From Ignavibacteria bacterium (GTDB lineage Bacteria > Bacteroidota > Ignavibacteria > Tepidaquicellales > Tepidaquicellaceae): DNA of 64,000 nucleotides. The position numbers and the translations under genes are program-made. The stretch covers positions 62,001-126,000 of the forward strand of contig JADJWZ010000008.1 in NCBI GenBank assembly GCA_016716125.1. The letters are read 5' to 3'. The notes below the pieces were generated by a model that saw nothing but the letters and a program-made list of their open reading frames with translations, was not told where the DNA came from and did not search any database. Positions 24,883 through 34,602 of this stretch are shown here, one piece after another; within the stretch, counting starts at the first letter, position 1; every line of letters begins with the position of its first letter.

Positions 24883-27800
24883 ATGCAAAAGATAATTATA
24901 CTATTTATTTCACTTTTCATTTTCTCCGAATCATATTCACAGCAGGCGCAGGTCACCGAAAGATTAATGCAGAAACTAAATTCGCTTGACCCGCTTGAAT
25001 ATACAGGCGTATTGATTCTTTTAAAAGACAGAGTTGATATCGAATCGCTCGATAAAGATCTCTACGTTTCATCGACCGGAATCGAAGACAGGGCGAGAAT
25101 TGTTATCACCACTCTTCGTAACAAAGCCGAGCAGACTCAATCTCCGATTCTAAATTATCTTAAGACAGAAAGTATGATCGGAAAAGTCAGAAAATATAAT
25201 TCATACTGGATTACGAATATGATATATGCGGATGCTACTCCTGAAGTAATCATTAATCTTTCTAAAAGAAATGATATAGACGTTATGGATTATGACGCTT
25301 TGTTAGATTTTGACAGACCGTATGATGAGAAGCCGGCAGCTCAGCACAATACCGAATCCGTAGAAACAGGACTTAGAGTTGTGAAAGCGGATTTGCTCTG
25401 GGCATTAGGTTTCACAGGAGCAGGGAGGACTGTAATGCACATTGATACAGGTGTTGACGTACTGCATCCGGCGCTCGGACCGAGATGGTGGGGAAACAAC
25501 GGACGCGCTTGGTATCATGCATGGTTTGATCCGATCTCTCCTTTTACTACGCAGCCGTTTGACTGCGGAAGTCACGGCACGCATACAATGGGAATTATGT
25601 GCGGCAGAAATTCCGCATCCGGTGATACTGTCGGAGTAGCTCCCGACGCAAGATGGATGGCAGCAGGAATTACGGACTGCCCCGGTTCTTCAAATCCGTC
25701 AATGAACATCGCAGCATATCAATGGGCTATGGATCCTGATACCAACGCTTTGACAATGGATATGCCCGATGTGATCAGCTGCTCTTGGCAGGATCCGTCT
25801 GCTTCCGGAGATCAGTGTACAAATTCAATTTACAGAACAGTACTCACTGCTGTGGAAGCTGCAGGAATAGCAGTTGTTTTCTCAGCGGGAAATTCCGGAC
25901 CAAGCGCTTCATCCATTACTCCGCCTAAAAATATCAGCATAGATTCTGTAAATGTTTTTTGCGTCGGAAATATTAACGGTAACTCCCCGGGCTATCCAAT
26001 TAGCAATTCGTCAAGCAGAGGTCCTTCGATTTGCGGAGGCACAGGAACGCTTTTAATAAAACCTGAAGTGGTAGCTCCCGGAACAAGTGTAAGATCAACT
26101 ACTCCTAATAACAACTACGGTTCCAATTCGGGTACATCAATGGCTTCTCCGCATGTCGCCGGCTGCATTGCGCTTTTAAAGCAAGCCGCTCCGGGACTTA
26201 CCGGAAAGCAGATCAAAGCGATTTTATTTTCAACCGCTGATGATCTCGGCGCAGCAGGTGAAGACAATACTTACGGCAAAGGTCTTGTTAATGTATTCGC
26301 AGCTTTTCAGAATCTCGGACTTTATCCGTTAAATGCTTTTAACATTCAATCACCGGCTTCAGGAATTACTCTGACTTCATTTCCGAATTCAAATAATACT
26401 ACGACAATAACATGGGATACTTCAGCTACAGGCGCTCAGTATAAATGGGTGTTTGGAGTCCTAATACGGAACCTGGATTAATTTCAATTCCTTCTACAAC
26501 AAATTCACTGACTTTGACAATGGGAGCACTTGATAATTTACTTGCTTCGATCGGAGTGAATCAGGGAGATTCTATCACAGGGCAGTGGGATGTATGGGCT
26601 TTCAGAATAAGTCCGGTAGATTCAATGAAGGCTGCAAACGGTCCAAGGACAATTACTTTAAAAAGAGGAGTTCCGGCGCTTTCATCTTTCAATCTATCAT
26701 CACCTCCTTCCGGCGTGACTATTACAACTTCTCCTTTTAATACATCAACTATAAATATTAACTGGACGCGCTCCGGTCAGGGCACGACTTATAAATGGAA
26801 ATTCGGCAGCCCGACTATCGGATCTGTTTTGTTGACTCTTCCTTCTAACGCAGGCGGCTATGATTCGACTTTGTCATTTACAAACTTTGCTCTTGACGGA
26901 ATACTCGCAGGACTTGGTTTAAATCCCGGTGACTCAGCCGCAGGGCAATGGTCGGTATGGGCTTATAGTGCAAATGATTCTCTCAAGGCTTCGCAGAATT
27001 ATGCGCTAACATTAAAGAGACAGGCGAGAGGCGATATACTTATTATGTATGATTCGACTCTTACTGGCTGCAGAACTTCAAGAGATTCTCTCATAAATAA
27101 TCTCAACACGCTAAGCGCAACTTACGATCTTTTTAATAAAAGAGGAAATACTACAGGCACTACTTCAATTTCACTCAGAGGTTACAAGACAGTTATGCTT
27201 CTCGGCGAAGGAACTTCACTGATGTCAAACGTAGTAAAAGATTCGATAAAGTCTTATCTTGCGTCAGGCACATCCACCGTTAAGTCAAGGCTGATAATAT
27301 TCTCCGAAGACGTTGGATACAATCTTGACAGAACCGGTTCGACATTTTTGGATACTGCATTTGCAAGAAGTACTCTCGGATTCCAATTCATGGCGGACAG
27401 ACCCGGCATCGGAACAATTGGATTAAGAGGAGTTACTCTTAACCCGGGCCAGTTTGACAGCACTTCCGGCCCATGGCCTGATGTACTGGCGAAGTCTTCA
27501 TCCGTACCGGTTAATCAGCTGTATGAACTTTACAGATTCAGATCGTTCCCTGATTCATCAAACTCAATAGGACGTATCGCCCCAACTTACAATGTAGCTG
27601 TAATGGGAGTTGATATTGAGTCGCTCAGACCTGCAGCGGACAGTCCTCCCGGATCGCCAGTTTACAGATTTGTAAAAGGCGCGATGGATTTTGTAGACGG
27701 ACTGACAGACATAGAGCCGAATTCTTTTGCAGCTATTCCGGAGAGATATTCATTATCACAAAATTATCCTAACCCTTTTAATCCGACTACAAAGATTAAC

Positions 27801-28004
27801 TTCTCAATTCCCAAACAGGGAATTGTAACATTGAAAGTTTATGACGTCCTCGGAAAAGAAGTAATGACGCTTGTAAACGAGCAGAAGCCGGCAGGAAATT
27901 ACAGCATAAACTTCAACGCTGCAAATCTCTCGAGCGGAGCGTACTTTTACAGAATAGAGGCAGGAGAGTTTAGAGATATTAAGAGAATGATCATTCTAAA
28001 ATAG
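24883..28004 (+). CDS. T9SS-sorted subtilisin-like serine protease (S8), one frameshift
   Basis: Two frames (24883-26481 and 26445-28004) form one protein of about 1040 residues. There is a signal peptide at residues 1-19 and an N-terminal propeptide. The S8 catalytic triad is Asp188 (HIDTGVD), His231 (GSHGTHTMG) and Ser419 (SGTSMASPH). Two beta domains like those in the protein at 20298 follow, and a T9SS domain ends the protein (NYPNPFNPTTKINFS, SGAYFYRIE, KRMIILK). At about 26457 a base is missing: inserting one A restores KWVFGSPNTEPG, matching the paralogous domain in the protein at 20298. It is probably a secreted protease. Confidence 0.88.
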
Positions 28005-28036
28005 TTAGTAGTTAATAGTTAATAGTTAGTAGTTAA
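28002..28036 (+). repeat. TAGTTAA-type heptamer repeat overlapping a stop codon (copy 2)
   Basis: Five tandem heptamers (TAGTTAG or TAGTTAA) start at the stop codon of the subtilase gene and lead into the palindrome array that follows. Confidence 0.85.
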
Positions 28037-28050
28037 TATTTTTTTTGATT

Positions 28051-28430
28051 GTCATTCCCGCGTGCTCCCGGCGGGAATCCAATCAGCACGGAATTAAGAA
28101 TTACGAATTTAGAATTTAAAATTTATAATTTAAAATTATTTTAATTGTCATTCCCGCATGCTCCCGGCGGGAATCCAATCAGCACGGAATTAAGAATTAC
28201 GAATTTAGAATTTAAAATTTATAATTTAAAATTATTTTAATTGTCATTCCCGCATGCTCCCGGCGGTAATCCAATCAGCACGGAATTAAGAATTACGAAT
28301 TTAAAATTTATAATTTAAAATTATTTTAATTGTCATTCCCGCGTGCTCCCGGCGGGAATCCAATCAGCACGGAATTAAAATTTGAATTTAGAATTTAAAA
28401 TTTATTTTAAATTATTTACCCCCGTTAGAA
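28051..28430. repeat. Tandem array of a REP-like palindrome unit
   Basis: Four units start at 28051, 28147, 28243 and 28332 (period 96, 96, 89). Each begins with a palindrome (ATTCCCGC and GGCGGGAAT around a short loop) and continues with the same AT-rich tail. A fifth partial arm is at 28466, and a diverged single copy is at 39846. In the third unit one palindrome arm is mutated (GGCGGTAAT). This is a REP-like intergenic repeat. It is not a CRISPR array, because the text between palindromes is itself repeated. Confidence 0.85.
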
Positions 28431-28563
28431 TTAATTTAAAATTTATAATTTAAAATTATTTTAATTGGCGGGAATCCAATCACAGTGAGTTTCAAGTTAC
28501 GAGTTTCAAGTTACGAATTTTTTAAAGTGTAATACAAAACATGCTATTTGAAAAACATTCAAT

Positions 28564-28595
28564 GCCGCAGCGAGAAATCGCGGCGGTTTTTTTTT
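28564..28595 (+). terminator. Rho-independent terminator
   Basis: CCGCAGCG at 28565-28572 pairs with CGCGGCGG at 28579-28586 (one mismatch) and is followed by nine T. It would end plus-strand transcription that runs from the subtilase gene through the repeat array. Confidence 0.75.
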
Positions 28596-28665
28596 TATGA
28601 ACTTTAAATTATTCCTTATCACGCCCGGCTTAGGAATCTGTCTCAAAATTAGAAATATAAATTAA

Positions 28666-28737
28666 TCATGAAGGCGCAAAGCATACTATTTTTTAATACA
28701 TTTTACTTAGTGTCTTCGTGACTTTGTGGTAAATAGT
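28666..28737. repeat. Dispersed intergenic repeat remnant
   Basis: The text ATGAAGGCGCAAAGCATAC, then TTAGTGTCTTCGTGACTTTG, resembles a widespread intergenic repeat containing AAGGCGCAAAG and GTGTCTTCGTG motifs. It is non-coding and has no local second copy in this window, so the call rests on recollection. Confidence 0.3.
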
Positions 28738-28790
28738 AATAAATATTGCAGGAAAAGATTTATAAAATTTCAATATCAATTTTTATTTAG

Positions 28791-28833
28791 AAGAGGAAAA
28801 TGATTAATACTTATGACTAATCATTTTCCTCTT
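28791..28833 (-). terminator. Strong terminator hairpin of the lactonase-like gene
   Basis: A 16-base perfect stem (AAGAGGAAAATGATTA paired with TAATCATTTTCCTCTT) lies 18 bases after the lactonase-like stop. It may work in both directions. Confidence 0.8.
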
Positions 28834-28850
28834 TTGGAAAAGAATAAGAG

Positions 28851-30050
28851 TTATTTAACGGCAGCTATTCCGGTCGCAGCATTTGGCAGCCCGCTGGTAA
28901 TCCCAACCGGACTAAGTCCGCCAAGCAGAGTTCTTCTGTAGCTGCTGATAGTATGAGCAGCTGCATTCAACACGTGAACATATATATTGTCATCCGCTAC
29001 TACAATTTCAGTAGGACCATCACCTGAAGGTATATCGCTGTGTATTAAAAATAATCTTCCGGAGTGTCCGATATAATAGGAAGAAATATTATTGCTTGCA
29101 GTATTAGTTACAAAAGTGAATCTGCCGAATTTAGTATTTGCAACCCAGCAAGCAGCAGCCTGATTATTTGGAACTGCACCATTTACATTAGAGATAATAC
29201 CGCTGTTTATTCCTTCATAAGAAGTTACAGTACTTGCTCCGGGAGCGCCCCCTGCAGCATTTGAAACTATCAGATATCTGTTTCTTGCTATATCAAAGCC
29301 AAAAGGAGTTTGACCGGTTGAAAGTACTGCTTTTCCGTTGCCAGCAACCCCATTTGAATTTACAGGAAAAATTGAAATTTTATTTGTGGCTTTTTCAGTA
29401 ACATAAAGAAATCTGCCATTAGGAGAAAAAGAGATTTGGGCCGGACCGGATCCTGTTGCGCTGAGGGATTGAATCGATCCTGCAATTGGAGTCATTACGC
29501 CATTATTTGCAACCCTGTAACCTGAAATATTATCGCTTCCTGCATTAACAACATAAATAATTTTTTTATGTATAGTAACGCTTACAGGTCTTACGCCGCC
29601 GGAGCTAACAGTGCCGGCAAGATTCAGATTTCCGGAATTGGTAATTTTAAAAGATGAGACTGAGTTACTTCCGGCGTTAACAGTGAAAAGCCATTTATCA
29701 TTTTTACTTGTTTCAATAGCGCCTTGATTTCCTAATCCGTCGCCGGTTCCGTTTCCACCGGTAGAAATCGTTGACTGAAGAGAAAGGGTACCGTTATTAT
29801 TTTGTCTGAAAACAAGAATACTGTTGTTAGCAGCTTCATTACTTTGAAGATAAATGAAACCATTTGAATGATTATCATTTTCATTTGACAAGGCCGTTTC
29901 ATCAGGGTTTTGACCGGATTCCGATAAATCCGGACTTTCGGAGGTTGGGGAATTCCATGATACAATTTCCGAATTTTCCTTAGAACAGGAGGAAAGGATA
30001 ATTGCAGTTATGAAAAACAGCGGGAACAGCAAAAAATTTTTCTTTTTCAT
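28851..30050 (-). CDS. Lactonase-family beta-propeller lipoprotein
   Basis: The 399-residue protein has a lipoprotein signal with lipobox LSSC (Cys22), then a polar linker. A seven-bladed propeller of the lactonase/6-phosphogluconolactonase-like family follows, with repeats SVSSFKITNSGNLNLAGTV, NISGYRVANNGVMTPIAGS and NISSYYIGHSGRLFLI. Many family members have lost lactonase activity and act as binding proteins, so the enzymatic role is uncertain. It is anchored in the envelope. Its 5' leader holds a tandem A-rich repeat that may affect translation. Confidence 0.8.
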   Translation of the reverse strand: MKKKNFLLFPLFFITAIILSSCSKENSEIVSWNSPTSESPDLSESGQNPDETALSNENDNHSNGFIYLQSNEAANNSILVFRQNNNGTLSLQSTISTGGNGTGDGLGNQGAIETSKNDKWLFTVNAGSNSVSSFKITNSGNLNLAGTVSSGGVRPVSVTIHKKIIYVVNAGSDNISGYRVANNGVMTPIAGSIQSLSATGSGPAQISFSPNGRFLYVTEKATNKISIFPVNSNGVAGNGKAVLSTGQTPFGFDIARNRYLIVSNAAGGAPGASTVTSYEGINSGIISNVNGAVPNNQAAACWVANTKFGRFTFVTNTASNNISSYYIGHSGRLFLIHSDIPSGDGPTEIVVADDNIYVHVLNAAAHTISSYRRTLLGGLSPVGITSGLPNAATGIAAVK

Positions 30051-30079
30051 TTTTTTAATTTTTTAATTTTTTAATTTTT
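30051..30079 (-). repeat. Tandem AAAAAATT repeat in the leader of the lactonase-like gene
   Basis: Just upstream of the start codon the minus strand carries three to four copies of AAAAAATT, replacing any Shine-Dalgarno sequence. Copy-number change would alter the spacing around the ribosome binding region. Confidence 0.6.
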
Positions 30080-30273
30080 AGGTAAATAATTCAATCGTTA
30101 TAAAACTATTCTATTAAAATTTCAAACGCAAAAGAAAACAAAAGTAAACCTTCTTTACAAAGAGTATACATTTAAAATTTGATTGAAGAAAATTCTTTAA
30201 AATAGTTCTTCAAATGACTAATTTTAAAATATAAGCAAAGAAATTTTGGCATTAACCTTCCGAAAAATATAAA

Positions 30274-31719
30274 ATGAAAGAAGTTAAACTATTTAACCTA
30301 TTAAGCAGCATCACTAAAAAAGAGTTCGATGAACTGGAGAATTACGTTAACTCTAAAATATTCAATACCAGTAAATCTGTAATCAGATTATATAATTTTA
30401 TTTCTGCCAATTATGAAGCTTCTGTATCGGGTAAAATCACAAAATATCAGATATTTTCTGCAGCTTTTGAAAATGAAAAATACAGCGATACAAAATACTG
30501 GAAAATTGCGCATTCATTTTCTGTCGTGATAGATAAATATCTTTCATTTAAGGAATACGAAGGAGATTATTTTTATCAGAAAAACCGATTACTGGAGGCA
30601 TACCGCTCAAGAAATATCAATAAACAATATTCATTTTTGTCTAAGGAAATTCAGAAAAGTTTTGATAAAGAATACAATAAGGGTTTAAATTTTTTATTAA
30701 ATCAGACACATTTTTATTTTCAAAACATTAGCTACCTGGGACCGGATATAATACATGAACTTGATAGGAACATTAATAAATTTTTTGAAAATCTTACAAT
30801 GTTTTTTATCATGACTAATATTACAAGCGTAAGTATTATTGCTAATTTAAAAAAAGATTACATTCTTTCCGGCACATCAGATATTTGGATGTTTGAGGAA
30901 ACATTAAAATATCTTCGCAAAAACAGGAAATATATAAAGAAACATTATATAGCTGTCTATATTTTTTTTCTAATTGTTTTATCAAAGATAAATTTTAAAG
31001 ACGAGAAATATTATTTTGAAGCAAGGAAACTGATATTATCCCGAATCAACAGGCTTTCAAAGAATCTCTTAAAGCATATGCTGCTGAATATACTTGATTA
31101 TGCGGTATCAAAGATGGAAAGGGGAGATGAAAAATTTTTAAAGGAAATTTTTTTTATAAACAAAGTAATGGATGAACATTCGTTAACTCTGACCGGAGAA
31201 TATATTCATAGTCATTACTACTATGCAGTTATTGAACATTCAACTTTACTTGGGGAGCGTAAATGGGCAATGGACTTTGCAAACAAATACAAAAAATATC
31301 TTTCGGGAGATTTCAAAGAATCTTCTTATAATCTTGGAGTCTCGCGGATTCATTTTGAGAATAAAAATTATGATTTATCCATGCAATTGCTGCTTAAGGT
31401 TGACAACCTTGATCCTTATTTTTATTTTTCACATAAAATTTTACTTATTCAGAATTATTATGAAACAGGCGAGAATGCAGCTTTAAATCTAATAACTGAA
31501 ACTTCAAGCAAATATCTCAAAAGAAGAATTGATATTTCTGCGGAGTTAAAAAAAAATTATGAAAAATTTTTATATTATTTCAGGAAACTAAGAATTGTTA
31601 CAGATAAAAGAAGATATCTTCTTGAAAATTTTCAAAGAGATATTCAAAAAGAAAGTTTTTTTATTCAAAAAAAATGGATTCTGGAAAAAGTCGCTGATAT
31701 AAAGAAGCTAAACAAGTAA
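30274..31719 (+). CDS. Hypothetical all-helical protein
   Basis: The 481-residue protein has no signal peptide. It is predicted almost entirely helical, rich in Lys, Tyr, Phe and Asn, and opens with LFNLLSSITKKEFDELENYV. The helix-pair spacing in the second half resembles TPR-type repeats but without clear consensus. I do not recognise the family. Similar long helical proteins with a start of this kind are common in Ignavibacteria, to my memory. It is divergent from the lactonase-like gene and has no operon partners. Confidence 0.6.
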   Translation: MKEVKLFNLLSSITKKEFDELENYVNSKIFNTSKSVIRLYNFISANYEASVSGKITKYQIFSAAFENEKYSDTKYWKIAHSFSVVIDKYLSFKEYEGDYFYQKNRLLEAYRSRNINKQYSFLSKEIQKSFDKEYNKGLNFLLNQTHFYFQNISYLGPDIIHELDRNINKFFENLTMFFIMTNITSVSIIANLKKDYILSGTSDIWMFEETLKYLRKNRKYIKKHYIAVYIFFLIVLSKINFKDEKYYFEARKLILSRINRLSKNLLKHMLLNILDYAVSKMERGDEKFLKEIFFINKVMDEHSLTLTGEYIHSHYYYAVIEHSTLLGERKWAMDFANKYKKYLSGDFKESSYNLGVSRIHFENKNYDLSMQLLLKVDNLDPYFYFSHKILLIQNYYETGENAALNLITETSSKYLKRRIDISAELKKNYEKFLYYFRKLRIVTDKRRYLLENFQRDIQKESFFIQKKWILEKVADIKKLNK

Positions 31720-31799
31720 ATGAATCGGTCAGTCACATAATCATGAGTGCGTGTAATTTTGCGGAAACAAAATATTATTTAGCGTAAGTTTTTTATTAA

Positions 31800-32171
31800 T
31801 CATTTCTTGAGTTCTACAATACCTGTTCTATATAAGTCTAAAGAACTCTGAAGAATATTTTCAATCGTCTTCAGAGGCAGATCTTTATGCGGATTAACTC
31901 GGAAAATTTTCATCCGGGAACGATCGCCGGCTTCCAGTTCAGGATGGTCAAGATATTTCCCTTCCGTTAATAGAATGTAAGGTTCATTAGTTTTTTTATC
32001 AGTCCATAAGTAACAGAAAATATTTTTCTTATAGCAGAAACACGGCATACCATATTTTTTCGTTTCTGTAATATTTGTTTCCTGTTCGAGAATAATGCTA
32101 CGTAGTTTCAGCAGGCAGGTCCTGTTTGGCTCTTCTTTACTTAAAATATATTTATCTGCTTCCTGATACAT
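31800..32171 (-). CDS. DUF1801-family protein
   Basis: This 123-residue YdhG-like protein has the DUF1801 layout: an opening helix (LKLRSIILEQETNITET), KKYGMPCFCYKKNIFCYL, and a C-terminal helix IENILQSSLDLYRT. The family is small and cytoplasmic with a two-layer alpha/beta fold and unknown function. The Cys pair in MPCFCY and the aromatic core are typical. It stands alone, convergent with the hypothetical gene at 30274-31719. Confidence 0.75.
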   Translation of the reverse strand: MYQEADKYILSKEEPNRTCLLKLRSIILEQETNITETKKYGMPCFCYKKNIFCYLWTDKKTNEPYILLTEGKYLDHPELEAGDRSRMKIFRVNPHKDLPLKTIENILQSSLDLYRTGIVELKK

Positions 32172-32299
32172 AATTGCTGACTCTAATTTTCTGTTTTATA
32201 GTTAAAGGTAATTGCCTGAAAATTATGCGGCAGCATAATACTTAATTATGACTTAAAAATTTTGTGAATACGATTCTTATCTAAGTTTAGAGATACAGT

Positions 32300-32584
32300 C
32301 TAATTTCCGGCAAACGGAGTTCCGAAAATTCCAACGGCAAGTTCTATCCATATGAGCAGAAATGATCCGACAACTGCTGCAGTGAGTACAATCTTATATC
32401 CTGTTTTTGTTACTTTCCTTAAAATAAATTCACACATTAAACCTGCGCCGGTCAGCAGTATTCCCATTACCAAAAAATCGAATGCTGTCCAGTTAACTTC
32501 GTCTGAGAACTGCATTGCGATCAATGGAATAAGCAGTAGTATCACTACTGATATTAAAACGATGATAAGTCTTTTGTTATTCAA
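32300..32584 (-). CDS. Small hypothetical membrane protein
   Basis: The 94-residue protein has three hydrophobic segments (about residues 6-24, 37-53 and 64-88) separated by short loops. The layout resembles small membrane proteins widespread in Bacteroidota with no known role. It lies between a DUF1801 gene and a DinB-type gene on the same strand, with gaps too long to claim one operon. Confidence 0.6.
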   Translation of the reverse strand: MNNKRLIIVLISVVILLLIPLIAMQFSDEVNWTAFDFLVMGILLTGAGLMCEFILRKVTKTGYKIVLTAAVVGSFLLIWIELAVGIFGTPFAGN

Positions 32585-32758
32585 AATTAAATGAGATTGG
32601 TTTTGTAATTTAATATTTGATCTGATTATATATTTATCTCTCAGGTCAAATGTGATTTAATTAAATTAAGATTATTTATGAAATTAAAAAATAATAAAAT
32701 AAAAAATACTTTCTTTGAATAAATTTAAATTAATCATCATACATTTTTAATAAGTAAT

Positions 32759-33235
32759 TTAATTATCAATTTCTGAAATCAGTTTTTTAATCAATGAGAT
32801 TTGTCCCAAATGATAATAACTATGTTCAATTACTCCTTCTAAATTCCGCTGATACGTCCCGTATTTTTCATCTGCGAATATTTCATCAAATATTTCATCC
32901 GGCAGTTGATCTATCTGAGCGGTTAACTTTTCCGAATTACTCAAAAACTCATTTACCAAATTTTCCCAATCTTTTTCACTACATAATGCAGGCATGTCAA
33001 AGCTATACTTATCCTGAATTTCAAGTTTTCCGCTTTTAAATATATTCAAAATTCCGGACAGATAATAGTTGACATGATAAGTCAGTTCAGCTATTGAATT
33101 TAAGCTCCCGATCTTACGTTTTGCCTGCCGATGTGTCACGCTCAGCAATTGTTCTTTGTAATTTGTATTTGCTATCCAGCGTCCGCTTAATAATACTTCT
33201 CTAAGACGGTTAGCAATAAATTTATTTCTTGTCAT
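32759..33235 (-). CDS. DinB-like (DUF1572-type) protein
   Basis: The 158 residues form a four-helix DinB-like protein. The likely metal ligands are His54 in ELTYHVNYYLSG and the pair in IEHSYYHLGQISLIK (His138 and His142). Its N-terminus includes TNYKEQLLSVTHRQA, typical of the DUF1572 branch of DinB-like proteins. The function is unknown, probably a metal- or thiol-dependent transferase. It is one of three DinB-like genes in this window and not a recent copy of the others. Confidence 0.75.
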   Translation of the reverse strand: MTRNKFIANRLREVLLSGRWIANTNYKEQLLSVTHRQAKRKIGSLNSIAELTYHVNYYLSGILNIFKSGKLEIQDKYSFDMPALCSEKDWENLVNEFLSNSEKLTAQIDQLPDEIFDEIFADEKYGTYQRNLEGVIEHSYYHLGQISLIKKLISEIDN

Positions 33236-33459
33236 TCTATATTATCTATTTGAATTTTCGGTTTGAAGATCGTAATTCACTAAATGTAATTTTAATCTGC
33301 GGGCTTGAAAAGACGGATATGATAAAAAAATAAATTCCAGATTTAAATTAGTGCAGTAAAAGATTAAATGATTTTACTTTCGGAAATAATTCGTTTTTTA
33401 TTTTGCGGCTTACAGAAATTTCACAAACTTTATTTAATTCGAAATCTTATAAACAAATT

Positions 33460-34554
33460 TTATTTGATCAGCATCATACGTTTCGAATCTATGATCTTAC
33501 CGTCAGTCTGCAGAACATAAATATAAACACCGCTCGGAAATTCCGCGCCGTTGAAATTTATTTTATAATAGCCGGCGCTTTGTTTCTGATTTACAAGTAC
33601 CGCCATTTCTTTACCGAGAGTATTATAAACGGAAAGCCGGACATTTACAAAAGCGCTGCTTAGTGAAGTGATCTCATACGAGATCAGACTGTTCGGATTA
33701 AACGGATTCGGATAGTTTTGCGACAGAGAATTCTTTACCGGAATTTCAACTGTCACTTCACCTGATAAATAATGATATTCAAAATTTCCGTTGAAGTCTT
33801 TTTGCTTTAGTCTGTATAAATACTTTCCGGGAGAAAGATTTTTATCCGTGAAATTATATTCTGAAAATTCAGTAGTATTTCCGTTACCGGCTACATATCC
33901 GGAATAGCTCCATTCTCCTGACTGATCATCCGTTTTTTTTCTTTCAATATCAAAACCGTCGTTGTTAATTTCACTTGCAGTAGACCAGATCAGGTCAATG
34001 TTGTTTTTATTCTTATTAAAATAAAAAGATGTAAGCTCAACAGGCAGCAGTAAATTCTCCGGATCAGAAAAGATCATACCTGAAGTAATATCAATTCCGT
34101 TATTATCAATTACAGCGCAGTACTGCAGATTCCATCTGATCTGATGAGTAGCGAGGTAGTCAAGAATATCAAATCTGATAGTTCCCACCAATGTAGAATC
34201 TTCCGGCACAACTGTTCCTGCAGACGGCAGAGTATCAAGTCCTATCTCCACTGATACTGAATTTCCGTCATCATAAGAAACTACAAACTGATCGGCATAA
34301 TCTGTATTTGAGCTGTCGTCCCAGCCGCTTTCGGAAATTTCAACCGGATTTGTCATTGCGAGATTGTTATAATAAAAAACAAGACTTGCAAAGCCGATGC
34401 ACCATGCCGGACCTGCGTCACTTCTTACATAGATGCTGACATCTATCACTGTTCCGTCATTTGTCTGTGAGATTGAAAATCTCCCGGACTGAGAATATAG
34501 TTCTGCATTACCCGAAAAAAACAGAAATAAAATTATATATATTATTTTCTTCAT
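33460..34554 (-). CDS. T9SS-sorted protein with N-terminal cohesin-like domain
   Basis: The 364-residue protein has a signal peptide (residues 1-21). Residues about 23-155 resemble the cohesin/carbohydrate-binding jelly roll: GTVIDVSIYVRSDAG, IGFASLVFYYNNLAM, SVSVEIGLDTLPSAG, LVGTIRFDIL. Next is a fibronectin-like segment (DLIWSTASEINNDGFDIERK), then the T9SS sorting domain (NYPNPFNPNSLISYE, SGVYIYVLQ, RMMLIK). The cohesin assignment is by pattern only. It starts 48 bases after the dockerin-bearing sugar dehydrogenase on the same strand, so the two are probably co-expressed. Confidence 0.7.
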   Translation of the reverse strand: MKKIIYIILFLFFSGNAELYSQSGRFSISQTNDGTVIDVSIYVRSDAGPAWCIGFASLVFYYNNLAMTNPVEISESGWDDSSNTDYADQFVVSYDDGNSVSVEIGLDTLPSAGTVVPEDSTLVGTIRFDILDYLATHQIRWNLQYCAVIDNNGIDITSGMIFSDPENLLLPVELTSFYFNKNKNNIDLIWSTASEINNDGFDIERKKTDDQSGEWSYSGYVAGNGNTTEFSEYNFTDKNLSPGKYLYRLKQKDFNGNFEYHYLSGEVTVEIPVKNSLSQNYPNPFNPNSLISYEITSLSSAFVNVRLSVYNTLGKEMAVLVNQKQSAGYYKINFNGAEFPSGVYIYVLQTDGKIIDSKRMMLIK

Positions 34555-34602
34555 AGATCTGATATAAAAAATTATTTATTTAATCGCATGCACATAAAAT
34601 TA

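Noticed and set aside
28051..28430. CRISPR-like array at the palindrome repeats
   Set aside because: The text between palindromes is the same in every unit, so there are no spacers. It is a REP-like tandem array.
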